64,000 nucleotides of DNA from Flavobacterium pectinovorum (GCF_022802975.1 NZ_JAFEVZ010000006.1:248001-312000); one strand, 5' to 3'; positions 9,659 through 19,621 are shown, counted from the first letter of the stretch. A program made the numbers and translations. Notes: a model not told the origin generated them from the sequence alone.

Positions 9659-10265
9659 CTTTAGGCAAATTTTGTTGTATTGGAGGTACAGATCCTGAAT
9701 TTGGAATCGCTCGTGCTGTATCTAACATTCTTAAAAAATCGGATTCCCCTTCTTCTTGCGGGATTTTACTTTTTTGAACAATTTTGTCCATTTGTCTTTG
9801 CAAAGACACCAATTCTTTGTTAATTTCTCCAATTAAAAAAGTAACTTTTTCATCGGGAATTTTATGTAAATGAATAAATAAATCCATCATTTTTACTTTG
9901 GTAATCAAAATGGAAATTCGGCTTTTAATTTGAGGCTGATCAAATTGTGCCGGTATATTATTGTTTAATGCCATTGCTTTTTTTGCAATAGCCGAAGATT
10001 TTTTCTGAAAAGCTCCGATTGTTTTCTTTGGTTTTCCGTCTAATTCTTTTAAAAAATCACGCCATTCACTCCAGGAAACTTCATTTTGCTCTGAAACTTC
10101 ATTGATGGGTTCATCAATAAAAGACCAGCCTTTATTTATATTATTAAAAATAATTTCTTTCTTTTTTGCTTCTTTTTTATTTTCTGCAATGCGTCTTTCA
10201 TTTTGATCCTGACACGAATTCAGCATAAAAATTAAAAGTAGAAAAAGAGCTATTTTGTATTTCAT
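9651..10265 (-). CDS. Putative lipoprotein co-transcribed with mfd
   Basis: The 204-residue product has a lipoprotein signal peptide (MKYKIALFLLLIFMLNSC, cysteine at 18). The charged stretch that follows (QDQNERRIAENKKEAKKKE) is unlike the Bacteroidota surface-export signal in being basic. The rest looks helical and has no domain I recognise; the C-terminal end is rich in P and Q. It sits directly upstream of mfd with an 8-base overlap, suggesting one transcript, but nothing in the sequence ties it to DNA repair. The function is unknown. Confidence 0.8.
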   Translation of the reverse strand: MKYKIALFLLLIFMLNSCQDQNERRIAENKKEAKKKEIIFNNINKGWSFIDEPINEVSEQNEVSWSEWRDFLKELDGKPKKTIGAFQKKSSAIAKKAMALNNNIPAQFDQPQIKSRISILITKVKMMDLFIHLHKIPDEKVTFLIGEINKELVSLQRQMDKIVQKSKIPQEEGESDFLRMLDTARAIPNSGSVPPIQQNLPKVE

Positions 10266-10395
10266 ATAGGTAAAAATTTATTTTTTAATGGCAATTTCAT
10301 TTGAAAAACATTAAGCTACAAAGTTACAAAGTAAATTTACAATTACGAATTCTGTTTTGGTGATAGAATCCAAAGATTAACATAAATTTTTCAGC

Positions 10396-10468
10396 CACAG
10401 ATTAAAAGGATTAACACAGATTATTTCTGCTCAAAATTTGAAAATCATTATAATTCTTTTAATCTGTG
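10396..10468. repeat. Intergenic imperfect inverted repeat
   Basis: The arms CACAGATTAAAAGGATT and AATTCTTTTAATCTGTG pair with one mismatch around a loop of about 39 bases. They lie in the 347-base gap between the lipoprotein gene and the threonine dehydrogenase gene. I recall similar CACAGATTAA-type repeats elsewhere in flavobacterial genomes. The only other notable item in the gap is a TAnnTTTG box (TATATTTG) at 10585-10592. Confidence 0.5.
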
Positions 10469-10612
10469 AAAAAAATAAAATGCTACACCAAGCTATCAAT
10501 TCAGGAATAATATAAAAATCTATCTTTATTATTACTGATTTTGTAATTTTAACCTATAAAAAGGATATTTATTTACGAAAACGTTATATTTGCAAGACTA
10601 AATTTTATTAAA

Positions 10613-11551
10613 ATGAATCCAAAAATATTAATCATTGGTGCCTGTGGTCAAATTGGGACTGAACTGACTCAGAAACTGCGTAAATTATATGGGACAGAGA
10701 ATGTAATTGCTTCTGACATTCGAAAATTGAATACGGATGTGGTTAATTCCGGACCGTTTGAAGTGATTAATGCTTTGGATTTTAACCAGATCGAGCATCT
10801 TGTAGAAGTGCATCATATTACAGACATCTATTTAATGGCGGCACTTTTATCGGCTACGGCTGAAAAAAATCCTGCCTTTGCCTGGGATTTGAATATGAAT
10901 TCACTTTTTCATGTTTTGAATCTGGCGAAAGCCAAAAAGATAAAAAAGATATTCTGGCCATCGAGTATAGCCGTTTTTGGTCCCACAACCCCAAAAGAAA
11001 ACACGCCACAATACACCATTATGGAACCTTCGACCGTTTACGGAATCAGCAAACAGGCAGGAGAAAGATGGTGCGAATACTATCATAATATTTACGGAGT
11101 GGATGTGAGAAGCATTCGTTATCCGGGTCTAATTAGCTGGTCAACTCCTCCTGGTGGCGGAACTACAGATTATGCTGTTGATATTTTTTATAAAGCTATT
11201 GCCGATAAAAAATACGAATGCTTTTTATCATCAGAAACTAAAATGCCGATGATGTATATGGACGATGCCATTGATGCCACAATCAATATCATGAAAGCTC
11301 CGGCTGAAAAAATCAAAATACATTCTTCATACAATTTAGCTGCCATGAGTTTTACTCCAACCGAAATTGCTGCCGAAATTAAAAAACACATTCCTGAATT
11401 TGAAATCACTTATAATCCTGATTTCCGTCAGAAAATTGCGGACAGCTGGCCGGCAAGTATTGATGATTCTGATGCAAGAGCTGACTGGAACTGGAACCAT
11501 AAATTTGATTTGGAATCGATGACCAAAGATATGCTGGAGCATTTGAGGTAA
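10613..11551 (+). CDS. L-threonine 3-dehydrogenase, SDR/epimerase type
   Basis: This is a 312-residue extended short-chain dehydrogenase. The NAD-binding glycine motif GACGQIG lies at residues 8-14, and the catalytic pair is YGISK (Tyr-x-x-x-Lys, about 143-147). The conserved blocks (IFWPSSIAVFGPTTP, SIRYPGLISW) fit the UDP-galactose-4-epimerase-like threonine dehydrogenases described from Flavobacterium frigidimaris. These oxidise L-threonine to 2-amino-3-oxobutyrate. A TATATTTG -7 box lies about 20 bases upstream of the ATG (10585-10592), so the leader is short. It is a single gene with its own terminator. A generic sugar epimerase is the less likely alternative. Confidence 0.85.
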   Translation: MNPKILIIGACGQIGTELTQKLRKLYGTENVIASDIRKLNTDVVNSGPFEVINALDFNQIEHLVEVHHITDIYLMAALLSATAEKNPAFAWDLNMNSLFHVLNLAKAKKIKKIFWPSSIAVFGPTTPKENTPQYTIMEPSTVYGISKQAGERWCEYYHNIYGVDVRSIRYPGLISWSTPPGGGTTDYAVDIFYKAIADKKYECFLSSETKMPMMYMDDAIDATINIMKAPAEKIKIHSSYNLAAMSFTPTEIAAEIKKHIPEFEITYNPDFRQKIADSWPASIDDSDARADWNWNHKFDLESMTKDMLEHLR

Positions 11552-11572
11552 ATCGGAAATAAATAAAAATTA

Positions 11573-11618
11573 AAAATCTCGTTTAAAATTCATTCCTGAA
11601 AATTAAACGAGATTTTTT
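11573..11618. terminator. Terminator between threonine dehydrogenase and M1 peptidase genes
   Basis: A 14-bp perfect stem (AAAATCTCGTTTAA / TTAAACGAGATTTT) with a 16-base loop is followed by T on the plus strand and, in reverse, by T-rich sequence on the minus strand. It lies between two convergent genes. Confidence 0.8.
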
Positions 11619-11636
11619 ATTATCCTTAAATGAAAT

Positions 11637-13517
11637 TTACTTCACTTCAAAAACATTATTTGCCGCTTTCACATCAGCCATTAATCCGCTTGGATCGATG
11701 GTGATTTTTTTGATTGCCGTTTTGTTTTTATCAATTGTAAAACTATAATTGGATTGTGCCCACGCCCAATCCTCTAAAACAGTTCTCTTTTCGTTTGGAT
11801 TTGGATTTGGTTTGATGAAATTCATCATTCGTAACGGAATGTAGAACGTTTCAGAAGTTCCGTCTGTATAATCCACTTTTAAATCAATTGGCATCGGCAT
11901 TCTGCCTATTCTTTCTAAAGTAACAGTTGTTTTTCCTGCATTATCAGCAACATCTTTAATTCCGTAATCAATAGTATTGGTTGTTTGTGCCCAATCTGTC
12001 AAATACCAGTCTAATTCTGCACCTGAAACTCTTTCGGCTGTTCTTTTAATATCATTTGGAGTTGGATGTTTGAATTTAAAATCATTAAAATACCTTTTTA
12101 AAGCAGCATCAACATTCTCTTTTCCAATTACATATTCCAATTGAGACAAAAAGATACTTCCTTTAATATATGACGAAATACTGTAAGGTCTGTTTTCGTC
12201 ATAACGGTCGCCATGCGTAGTTTGCGATTGCTCCTTACCGGAATTTACTAAGCTGTAATAAGCCGCATAATTTGCTTTAAACGGATTTGAAACTTTTTTA
12301 TCTCCGGCTAATTCATTCAAAGCACTGTCTTCAATGTAAGTTGTAAAACCTTCGTCCATCCACGGGTGTTTTGATTCGTTCGAAGCCAGAATATGCTGAA
12401 ACCAGGAATGTCCTAATTCGTGAGTAGCGGTTCCTGTAATTCCTTCAAGCGTACCGTTTCCTAACATTAAAGTACACATGGCATATTCCATTCCGCCATC
12501 GCCACCCTGAATAAATGAATATTGTTTGTATGGATACTGTCCTACTTTCTGATTGTAGTAATCCATCACCTTCACCATTAAAGGTTCTAGTTGTTTCCAG
12601 TTTTCAGTAGTTTTTGGATTGTTTTTGTAAAAGAAATGCAAATCAACATCGTTTGGTCCTTTTACAATATCGTGTGTATATTCTTTGTCAGCTGCCCATG
12701 TAAAATCGTGCACATTTGGTGCGATAAAATGCCAGGTCAACGTTTTTGTTTTCTTTGGATAAACCACTTTTACGCCTTCATCCTCGTAACCATGACCGAT
12801 GGAGTTTTTATCCTGTAAATATCCGGAACCACCAATGGTGTAGTCTTTATCAATGGTAATTTTTACGTCAAAATTACCCCAAACGCCGTGAAATTCCCTT
12901 GCAATGTAAGGATCAGCGTGCCAGCCTTCAAAATCAAATTCGGCTAATTTTGGATACCATTGCGACATTGAAAGTTCAACTCCTTCAGAATTATTTCTTC
13001 CCGAACGACGTACCTGTACCGGAACCTGTCCGTCAAAATCTAAGGTAAAAGTCGATTTTGAATTTGGTAAAATTGGTTTAGCCAAAGTTACTTCTAAGAT
13101 TGTTCCCGAAACTCTTGTCTGAGCAACGGCACCATCTTGTTTGAAGTTTGTGATTTTTAAAAATCCAATTTCGTTTGGCTTCAGAGTTTCTATTCGGCTT
13201 TGTTTCGTCTCTTTACCGTCAGCTCCTTTTACCTTAGTTACCATTCTTCCGTCAGGATCTTTTATAAAATGAAGACGGGCATCCATTTCACTTCCAGGCT
13301 GAAAAGCATTTGGAAATAAATGATAAAAAACTTTCTTTAAAGTATCTGCAGAATTGTTCGTATAAACCAATTCCTGTTTCCCTTTGTATTGATAGTTTTT
13401 TACATCCATCGAAACCTCCATTTTATAATCGGCGTGTTGCTGCCAATATGGAGCGCTTTGTGCAAAAGAATTATGAAAACCAAAACTCAAAAAAGAAAGA
13501 AGGATAATTTTTTTCAT
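11637..13517 (-). CDS. Exported M1 family metallopeptidase
   Basis: This is a 626-residue zinc aminopeptidase of the gluzincin type. A Sec signal peptide (ending NSFAQ, about residue 20) is followed by an N-terminal beta domain and the catalytic domain. The zinc site HELGH is near residue 366, and the third ligand glutamate follows exactly 18 residues later (WMDEGFTT), which is the M1 signature. The substrate-recognition loop reads GGMEYAM rather than the classic GAMEN. No T9SS sorting domain is visible, so it is probably periplasmic. It lies downstream of the S8 peptidase gene on the same strand, with a terminator between them. Confidence 0.92.
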   Translation of the reverse strand: MKKIILLSFLSFGFHNSFAQSAPYWQQHADYKMEVSMDVKNYQYKGKQELVYTNNSADTLKKVFYHLFPNAFQPGSEMDARLHFIKDPDGRMVTKVKGADGKETKQSRIETLKPNEIGFLKITNFKQDGAVAQTRVSGTILEVTLAKPILPNSKSTFTLDFDGQVPVQVRRSGRNNSEGVELSMSQWYPKLAEFDFEGWHADPYIAREFHGVWGNFDVKITIDKDYTIGGSGYLQDKNSIGHGYEDEGVKVVYPKKTKTLTWHFIAPNVHDFTWAADKEYTHDIVKGPNDVDLHFFYKNNPKTTENWKQLEPLMVKVMDYYNQKVGQYPYKQYSFIQGGDGGMEYAMCTLMLGNGTLEGITGTATHELGHSWFQHILASNESKHPWMDEGFTTYIEDSALNELAGDKKVSNPFKANYAAYYSLVNSGKEQSQTTHGDRYDENRPYSISSYIKGSIFLSQLEYVIGKENVDAALKRYFNDFKFKHPTPNDIKRTAERVSGAELDWYLTDWAQTTNTIDYGIKDVADNAGKTTVTLERIGRMPMPIDLKVDYTDGTSETFYIPLRMMNFIKPNPNPNEKRTVLEDWAWAQSNYSFTIDKNKTAIKKITIDPSGLMADVKAANNVFEVK

Positions 13518-13530
13518 TACGGTATTATTT

Positions 13531-13574
13531 AAAAAACTACAAGTTTACAAAAGTGATCTTGTAAACTTGTAGTT
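13531..13574 (-). terminator. Terminator after the S8 peptidase gene
   Basis: A 16-bp perfect stem (13535-13550 with 13559-13574, core CAAGTTTACAA) with an 8-base loop is followed, on the minus strand, by a T run. It ends the S8 transcript before the M1 gene starts. Confidence 0.85.
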
Positions 13575-13596
13575 AGATTATTAAAAACGATAAATT

Positions 13597-15216
13597 TTAT
13601 TTTTTAGACATTTTTTCAGCCATCAATAAAGCATTATAGGCATTCACCATTTTAGCCGTTTTTGATGATTCTGTGGCAGAAACTGCTTCTGGTTTCTCTT
13701 CACCTAAAACCACTTTTTCAGGAAGAGCCACTCCGGAATCCATTAAAATCTTTTTAACCTGAGCTGCTTTTAGCTTTGGATAATAAGAACGGATTAAAGC
13801 CGCAACTCCTGCTGCGTTTGGCGATGCCATTGAAGTTCCCTGCAGATATTTATATTTATTGTTTGGAATTGTTGCATAAATTTCTTCTCCGGGAGCAAAA
13901 ACATCTACATTTATTTTTCCGAAATTAGAAAACCCGGCAATTACATTTTGCCCATAAGCCTTATTAATAGCCCCAATTGTGATTAGATTATCTGCAAATT
14001 CTTTAATATTATCTTCAGAATCATTTGGGTAATTAATATTTTTTGTTTCATCGATATTATAACCGTCATTACCTGCCGCATGAACAATTAAAACGTCTTT
14101 TTTCTTGGCATATTTTATAGCATCATATACCCATTTTTTTTGTGGAGAAAAGCTTTTTCCAAAACTTCCGTTAATTACTTTTGCTCCGTTATCTACCGCA
14201 TAACGAATTGCTAAAGCGATATCTTTATCATATTCGTCTCCGTCAGGAACTGCTCTGACAGTCAGGATTTCAACATTGTTTGCAACACCGTCTCCGCCTA
14301 AATTATTACCACGAACCTGAGCAATAATTCCGGCAACGTGAGTTCCGTGTAATGCTTCTTCTTTATCTGGACCAAAAACAATATTGTTTCCGTATTTAGT
14401 GCTTTTAATATCTTCGGCATTATCCCCTAAAGGCTTTCTTCCGTCAAAATCCTTGTTTAAATTATAATTTAACTGATTATAAACATGCTCCCTGTAGTCC
14501 TCCAATTCAACTTCAGGATCAAAAGTTGGCCCAGCATTTGTAAAAATTTGTGTCATTACAGCTTTACTTCTCGCTACTTTTGGATCAGTAGAAGTGATTG
14601 TATTCAAATCTTCAACTTTATAAGTCGTTTTATTTAAAGCTGTTTTGATAGTTTTGTGTACATCTAATAAAAAATCTACCTGTTCTTTATCTTTTATGGC
14701 CTTGTCGTATTTTTCAGTGTACTGTGCCAAAGCGTTTTTATATTGCTCAGAACCGTCATCTCCTTTTTTAACAATACGGGTCATTTCAAGATTTTCTTTT
14801 ACAACATCACCCAGAAAATTCCATCCGTGAATATCATCAATGTAACCATTTTTGTCATCATCGATTCCGTTTCCGGGGATTTCCTTTGGATTTGTCCAAA
14901 TCACTCCCTGTAAATCTTCGTGTTCGATATCAACTCCTGAATCTACAACCCCAACAATTACTTTTTTACCTGTTTTTCCTTGTAGTAATTCTGCATAGGC
15001 TCTATCTACACTCATTCCCGGAATAGAATCTTTAATTAAATCAAGATGACTCCACCTTTTTAGTTCATTTTCAGTAACCGGTGCTTTTTTAACAACGGCC
15101 AAAGGAGCCGTAATAAATTCTTTTTGAGTTGAAACTTGCGCCTGCATAGTTGCGCCACAACCTGCTAAAACAAGTAATGTAAAAGCAGATAAATTGAGAG
15201 ATTTTATATTACTCAT
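13597..15216 (-). CDS. Subtilisin-like (S8) serine peptidase, lipoprotein
   Basis: The 539-residue protein begins with a signal peptide ending in the lipobox LAGC (cysteine at 20), so it should be lipid-anchored. The catalytic triad is present: VVDSGVDIEHEDL (Asp, about residue 90), HGTHVAGI (His, about 290) and GTSMASPNAAG (Ser, about 457). The long insert of about 170 residues between Asp and His (YTEKYDKAIKDKEQV and onward) is larger than in subtilisin and looks helical. There is no T9SS C-terminal domain. It is probably a cell-envelope protease. The gene is followed by its own terminator. Confidence 0.93.
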   Translation of the reverse strand: MSNIKSLNLSAFTLLVLAGCGATMQAQVSTQKEFITAPLAVVKKAPVTENELKRWSHLDLIKDSIPGMSVDRAYAELLQGKTGKKVIVGVVDSGVDIEHEDLQGVIWTNPKEIPGNGIDDDKNGYIDDIHGWNFLGDVVKENLEMTRIVKKGDDGSEQYKNALAQYTEKYDKAIKDKEQVDFLLDVHKTIKTALNKTTYKVEDLNTITSTDPKVARSKAVMTQIFTNAGPTFDPEVELEDYREHVYNQLNYNLNKDFDGRKPLGDNAEDIKSTKYGNNIVFGPDKEEALHGTHVAGIIAQVRGNNLGGDGVANNVEILTVRAVPDGDEYDKDIALAIRYAVDNGAKVINGSFGKSFSPQKKWVYDAIKYAKKKDVLIVHAAGNDGYNIDETKNINYPNDSEDNIKEFADNLITIGAINKAYGQNVIAGFSNFGKINVDVFAPGEEIYATIPNNKYKYLQGTSMASPNAAGVAALIRSYYPKLKAAQVKKILMDSGVALPEKVVLGEEKPEAVSATESSKTAKMVNAYNALLMAEKMSKK

Positions 15217-15420
15217 GTACCTATATATAATGTAAAGTTAAAGATGGGACTAAATTATGCTTTTTTGTTACAAAAAACTAACCGTTAACAATGTGTTATG
15301 AATTTTGTTTCTGAAATCAATATTTTAAAATTAGCCTAAACAATTATGAACTGGACCTGTAACATTTATTAAATCAAGGAAATCACTTATAATTTGTATC
15401 ATTGCAAATTGAAACTCTTA

Positions 15421-17610
15421 ATGAAATTTATGAAAACAAAACTACTTTTTATTCTCTTACTGGCCAATTTTTCTATTTATGCACAATCTTCAGATATTCC
15501 GGATTATATCCCTTCGGATGGTCTTCTTGCCTATTATCCATTTAATGGAAATGCCGATGATGTGAGTGGAAATGGTTCTCATGGAACTGTTGTAGATGCT
15601 ACGATAACGCACGATAGATTCGGACTTCACAGGAATGCTTACTATTTTAATGGAGAAAGCAGTTATATTGAAGCAGATGTACTTAACTATCCTTTGAAAG
15701 GAGGATCACGGACGATTACCGGATGGTTTCAGGCTGATAGTCCAGTTATATCCGAAGAAATGGATTTTTGTCTTTTAAATTATGGAAATGTATCTGATCC
15801 AAATTATTGGTTTAAAATCAGTTTTTATCGTAAAGGATATTTAGATATACAGTTTGACTCAAAAACTTTTCAATCACAGGACAATTACTTTAATAATGAG
15901 TGGACATTTTTTGCTATGGTTTTTAATGATGAAACTAATACCTTTTCATTGTACATAAATAATCAATTAAAGTTAAGCGGATCTGCTGATTTATATACAA
16001 ATGGGTTTGGAAATCTTTTTAGAATAGGTAAAAATAAATCAAACAACTTTTTTGAAGGTTCAATAGACGACATCGGAATTTGGAACCGCATTTTAACCCC
16101 GCAGGAAATTACTACATTATATAATGCTCCAAAACCAATGTTTTATACACTAATTCCTGATCTTAATTTTGAAAACAAATTAATTGAATTGGGACTTGAT
16201 GAAGATGCTCCAGACGGAAAAGTGTTAACTGATAATTTGGTATGGCAATCATCGTTAGACATTTCATCAAGCAATATTTCTGATCTAACAGGAATTGAAG
16301 CTTTTGCAGATTTGGCGATTTTAGAATGTCAGAATAATAATTTAACCACAATCGATATTTCTAAAAATAAATTATTGAGTAAGTTAAATTGTGCTAATAA
16401 CAAAATTTCATCAGTAAATGTAGAAAAACACGAATACCTTAAAGAACTTATTGTATCAGATAATAAGTTAACAAGTCTTGATATAACAAAAAATGATTCA
16501 ATTGTATCTATATCTGCACACCGAAACCTTTTAACTGCCTTAGATATATCAAACAATAAAGACTTAATTGATTTATACATTTCATACAATAAACTTTCTA
16601 AGTTAGATATTTCTAAAAATATAGTACTGGAAAATCTGGATGTAAGTGCGAATAGTCTAACCAGTTTAAATCTTAAAAATGGTAATAATTTACTTTTAGG
16701 AAATTCGGTGAATTTTACAGAAAACCCAAATTTAACCTGCATTCAGGTTGACGATGCGGAATATTCAAATACTAATTGGGCAACTTTTAAAGATGCAACT
16801 GCCACCTATAATACCAATTGCACTGTAGCATACATAACATTAAAAGACACTCATTTTGAGCAAAAATTAATTGATTTAGGAATTGATACCGACGGTTTAA
16901 ACGGTAAAATTTCCAGTTCAGATATAAGTGCTGTTACTTCTTTAGACCTTTCAAACAGCAACATCACAGATTTATCTGGTATTGAAAATTTCACATCTCT
17001 GACAAATTTAGATTGCAGTAACAATCAAATAACAAATCTGAATCTTTCTTATAATCTTCTTTTGGAGAGATTGATTGCGTTTTCCAATCAAATTACGTCG
17101 TTGGATTTATCTAAAAACAGCAAACTTACAATTGTGTATGTTGTATCAAATCCTCTGGTATTTTTGAATCTGCAAAACGGAAATAATACAAACATGATTA
17201 TACTCAATGTAACCGGGAAAAACGCTGCAAGCTACGCTACTTCTTTTCTTGGACTCAACCAGCTTGCCTGTATTAAAGTAGACAATGCCGCTTTTTCAAA
17301 CACCAACTGGTCTAAGATTAAAGAGACTTCAACTACTTACTCTACAAGTTGTTCTTTAGGAATTGAAGATGCTGTTTTTGATAAAGTAACACTCTATCCA
17401 AATCCAACAAAAAACGAAGTTACTATTGCAAATATTTCGTTAGAAAAAGCAACCGTTTACAATACATTAGGACAATTGGTAAAATCTTTTACTTTGAACT
17501 CAGGTAATACTAACAATACAATCAGCCTCTCCGATTTACCAAAAGGAGTTTATTTTGTATACCTAATAAATAAGGATGCTGCTTCTGTTAAAAAAGTTAT
17601 AGTAGAATAA
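15421..17610 (+). CDS. T9SS-exported LamG/leucine-rich-repeat protein
   Basis: The product is about 729 residues. A signal peptide (KTKLLFILLLANFSIYAQ) is followed by a LamG/concanavalin-like domain (about 25-235, DGLLAYYPFNGNADD). Two blocks of leucine-rich repeats of the form LxxLDISxN follow (about 250-455 and 475-640), each closed by an AxYSNTNW segment. A T9SS type A sorting domain (VTLYPNPTKNEVTI to the end) is C-terminal. It is likely secreted across the outer membrane and anchored or released, binding glycan or protein. The frame is open upstream to a TTG at 15394, but the ATG at 15421 (or 15430) gives a proper signal peptide. Confidence 0.88.
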   Translation: MKFMKTKLLFILLLANFSIYAQSSDIPDYIPSDGLLAYYPFNGNADDVSGNGSHGTVVDATITHDRFGLHRNAYYFNGESSYIEADVLNYPLKGGSRTITGWFQADSPVISEEMDFCLLNYGNVSDPNYWFKISFYRKGYLDIQFDSKTFQSQDNYFNNEWTFFAMVFNDETNTFSLYINNQLKLSGSADLYTNGFGNLFRIGKNKSNNFFEGSIDDIGIWNRILTPQEITTLYNAPKPMFYTLIPDLNFENKLIELGLDEDAPDGKVLTDNLVWQSSLDISSSNISDLTGIEAFADLAILECQNNNLTTIDISKNKLLSKLNCANNKISSVNVEKHEYLKELIVSDNKLTSLDITKNDSIVSISAHRNLLTALDISNNKDLIDLYISYNKLSKLDISKNIVLENLDVSANSLTSLNLKNGNNLLLGNSVNFTENPNLTCIQVDDAEYSNTNWATFKDATATYNTNCTVAYITLKDTHFEQKLIDLGIDTDGLNGKISSSDISAVTSLDLSNSNITDLSGIENFTSLTNLDCSNNQITNLNLSYNLLLERLIAFSNQITSLDLSKNSKLTIVYVVSNPLVFLNLQNGNNTNMIILNVTGKNAASYATSFLGLNQLACIKVDNAAFSNTNWSKIKETSTTYSTSCSLGIEDAVFDKVTLYPNPTKNEVTIANISLEKATVYNTLGQLVKSFTLNSGNTNNTISLSDLPKGVYFVYLINKDAASVKKVIVE

Positions 17611-17627
17611 TATCAAATCGATTAAAA

Positions 17628-17668
17628 TCAAAAATGCCGTTTTCATTCCCTGAAAACGGCATTTTTGA
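17628..17668 (+). terminator. Terminator after the LamG/LRR gene
   Basis: A perfect 18-bp stem around the core AATGCCGTTTTCA with a TTCCC loop is followed by T-rich sequence. It starts 18 bases after the stop codon. Confidence 0.85.
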
Positions 17669-17694
17669 TGCTTTTAAATTTCTTTTAAAGAATT

Positions 17695-17782
17695 TTTCTT
17701 CACAAGTAAAAACTTTTTTTAACCTGACTCTTTTTTCAGTATACCCAACGGTTATAATTTGGTCATGAGCGTACTCGAATTT
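17695..17782 (-). pseudogene. Decayed 3' end of a metallo-hydrolase gene (second copy of the end of 23363-24232)
   Basis: Read on the minus strand, this stretch translates to EYAHDQIITVGYTEKRVRL followed by KKVFTCE. The intact metallo-hydrolase at 23363-24232 ends DAHNQIITVEHTEKGVRL followed by KEVFTCEDILL. The nucleotide match runs about 85 bases with scattered substitutions, then stops; no start or catalytic part remains. It abuts the stop codon of the TPR/HTH regulator gene (17794). So the regulator and BspA-like genes are bracketed by a decayed and an intact copy of the same gene end. Confidence 0.8.
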
Positions 17783-17793
17783 AAATAGCCGAA

Positions 17794-19527
17794 CTAAACA
17801 CCTTCAATAAATTCAAATAGTAAATTATATCTGTTTCCCATCTTTTTTTTCAAACGCTGTTTACTTTTCTTAACTGCTTCTACGGTAATCCCCAACAGAG
17901 AGGCTATTTCGGGATTGTTAAAGCGTAATTTTTGAAGCATGATAATTTTTAGATTGGATTCCTTTAGTTCGGGAAACTCCACAGCCAGCACTTGAGTGAA
18001 ATCTACATATTCTTTTTGGAATTCTCTTTTGAAACTACTCCAGTTTTCTTCAGTCATTAAATGAGAGTCTAATAAGGCTTGCAGCTTTCCGTTCTTCTCT
18101 TCAAGAAAAGAAGATGGAGATTGGTGAATGGCTTCGAGTTCTAATTTTAATTTAGAAATCTGACTGTTTTTATTGTGAAGATATTGAATTTGTGTATTCA
18201 AATCCTGATTCGCTTCGCTAATGGTTTTTTCATATCTTAATTTCTCAATTTCATAGTACATGGTTTTTTTATCGTATTCAAGACTAATGTTTTTTAAGCG
18301 TTTTTTAGAAAAAATGACAATCAGGAAGATCAGCATAATAGCTAATAAAATTATGATGACGTATATTTTATTTATTTTAGATTCACGAACAAGTTTTACC
18401 TGGGTACTTTTTACTTCATTTTCATATTTTGTTTTTTGTACAATCCAGTTGGATTTCCGCAATGCAAAATCCCCATCGGTCATAAGTAGCCAGTTCTCTA
18501 AGACTTTTAATTGTCGGTGTAAAATAAGTTCTTTTTCCGGATCTTTGCCATTAGATATTTTTAATTTTAATTCAATTATTTCTTTTAAAGAATCACGATA
18601 ATATAGTTTCGTAATAGCAATATCTTCGGCTTTTTGCAAATAAGTACTTGCAGCAGTAATCTTTTTTTGTTTTAAAAGTATTCTTGCCATTAAGATCGAT
18701 GCATACATGTTGTTTTTTTCATTCCCGTATTCGATTGACAACGCAATATCTTTTTCTAAAAGAGTGATGGCTGCGTTTAAATCTCCGGTCTTTTCGGCAA
18801 TCAATGCTTTGTCTCCAAGTGCTTTGGCATATCGAATTTGATCATTAATCCGTAAGGCTGCAGTTGCTGTTTTGTCAAAATAGCTGTTGGCTTTTTGAGT
18901 GTTTCCTTTATTTAAATAACAGTTACCAATCGCATTTAAAATAGCACCATAATCAGACGAATCTTTGGGAGTATAGTGCAATGCTTTTTTTAAAAATTCT
19001 AACGCCAATTCATGATCATCAACTCGCATCATGATCCACCCAAATATTTTGTAGGTTTCGCCAGGCAAAATCATTTGCTCAGGATTGATTTTATTAGCGT
19101 TGTCAATGGTTTCAAGCAGCACAGGAATTAGCTTGTCCATTTTTCTGTAGTAATACAGGTATTTGCAATAATTAAATTGCGACCAAACTACAAGCGCTTC
19201 GTCTTTACTTTTTTTTGCTTTTTGTATAGAAAGTAAATAGTTTTCATCACTTTTGGCATTCATTTCATCAAAAAAATCGGCATAACCATTTGCTAATAAG
19301 CCATAGTATAAAACCTGCACTTTTTCACTACGAGATTGCTGGAGTGGTTTAAGAAAATTTTTTACTGAAAGAGTATCTTGCGACGGGATTTCCTGATGTA
19401 GCGTACGTTCAAAATCTTGCCGTAAATCTTGTGCAGGCACAACGATTGTTTGGGAATAGGATTGTGAAAAAAAAAGAGCAAACAAAAACAGCAACAGTGT
19501 TACAGCTTTTTTCTGAGCGTACTCCAT
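17794..19527 (-). CDS. Membrane-spanning TPR regulator with C-terminal LuxR-like HTH
   Basis: The 577-residue protein has a signal peptide (ending SQSYSQ, about residue 26). A periplasmic tetratricopeptide array follows (about 60-340, for example YGAILNAIGNCYLNKGNTQKA). One membrane helix (YVIIILLAIMLIFLIVIF, about 382-400) leads to a coiled coil (about 405-470). A helix-turn-helix at the C-terminus reads NPEIASLLGITVEAVKKSKQ. This is the layout of flavobacterial one-component regulators that sense outside the cytoplasm and bind DNA inside. It is transcribed away from the BspA-like surface protein gene, which is its most likely target. The signal sensed is unknown. Confidence 0.85.
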   Translation of the reverse strand: MEYAQKKAVTLLLFLFALFFSQSYSQTIVVPAQDLRQDFERTLHQEIPSQDTLSVKNFLKPLQQSRSEKVQVLYYGLLANGYADFFDEMNAKSDENYLLSIQKAKKSKDEALVVWSQFNYCKYLYYYRKMDKLIPVLLETIDNANKINPEQMILPGETYKIFGWIMMRVDDHELALEFLKKALHYTPKDSSDYGAILNAIGNCYLNKGNTQKANSYFDKTATAALRINDQIRYAKALGDKALIAEKTGDLNAAITLLEKDIALSIEYGNEKNNMYASILMARILLKQKKITAASTYLQKAEDIAITKLYYRDSLKEIIELKLKISNGKDPEKELILHRQLKVLENWLLMTDGDFALRKSNWIVQKTKYENEVKSTQVKLVRESKINKIYVIIILLAIMLIFLIVIFSKKRLKNISLEYDKKTMYYEIEKLRYEKTISEANQDLNTQIQYLHNKNSQISKLKLELEAIHQSPSSFLEEKNGKLQALLDSHLMTEENWSSFKREFQKEYVDFTQVLAVEFPELKESNLKIIMLQKLRFNNPEIASLLGITVEAVKKSKQRLKKKMGNRYNLLFEFIEGV

Positions 19528-19580
19528 GTGTCAGGATTCTTTAAAATTTGTTTATAACAAAAATAAGAATCTTAATCAAA

Positions 19581-19621
19581 ATTATTGTGCTAATCATGAG
19601 ATAATGATTTAGCACAATAAT
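19581..19621. promoter_or_regulatory. Long inverted repeat in the divergent promoter region
   Basis: The arms ATTATTGTGCTAATCAT (19581-19597) and ATGATTTAGCACAATAAT (19604-19621) are reverse complements except for one bulged base. The loop is GAGATA. The repeat lies 54 bases upstream of the regulator start and about 175 bases upstream of the BspA-like gene. A divergent gap is an odd place for a terminator, so an operator or a leader hairpin is more likely; a T run follows on the plus strand. Confidence 0.55.

Noticed and set aside
16329-16742. A 137-codon minus-strand frame inside the LamG/LRR gene
   Set aside because: Opposite-strand shadow of LRR coding sequence, with no start context or homology that I can see.
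18260-18601. A 113-codon plus-strand frame inside the TPR regulator gene
   Set aside because: Shadow of a well-supported gene on the other strand.
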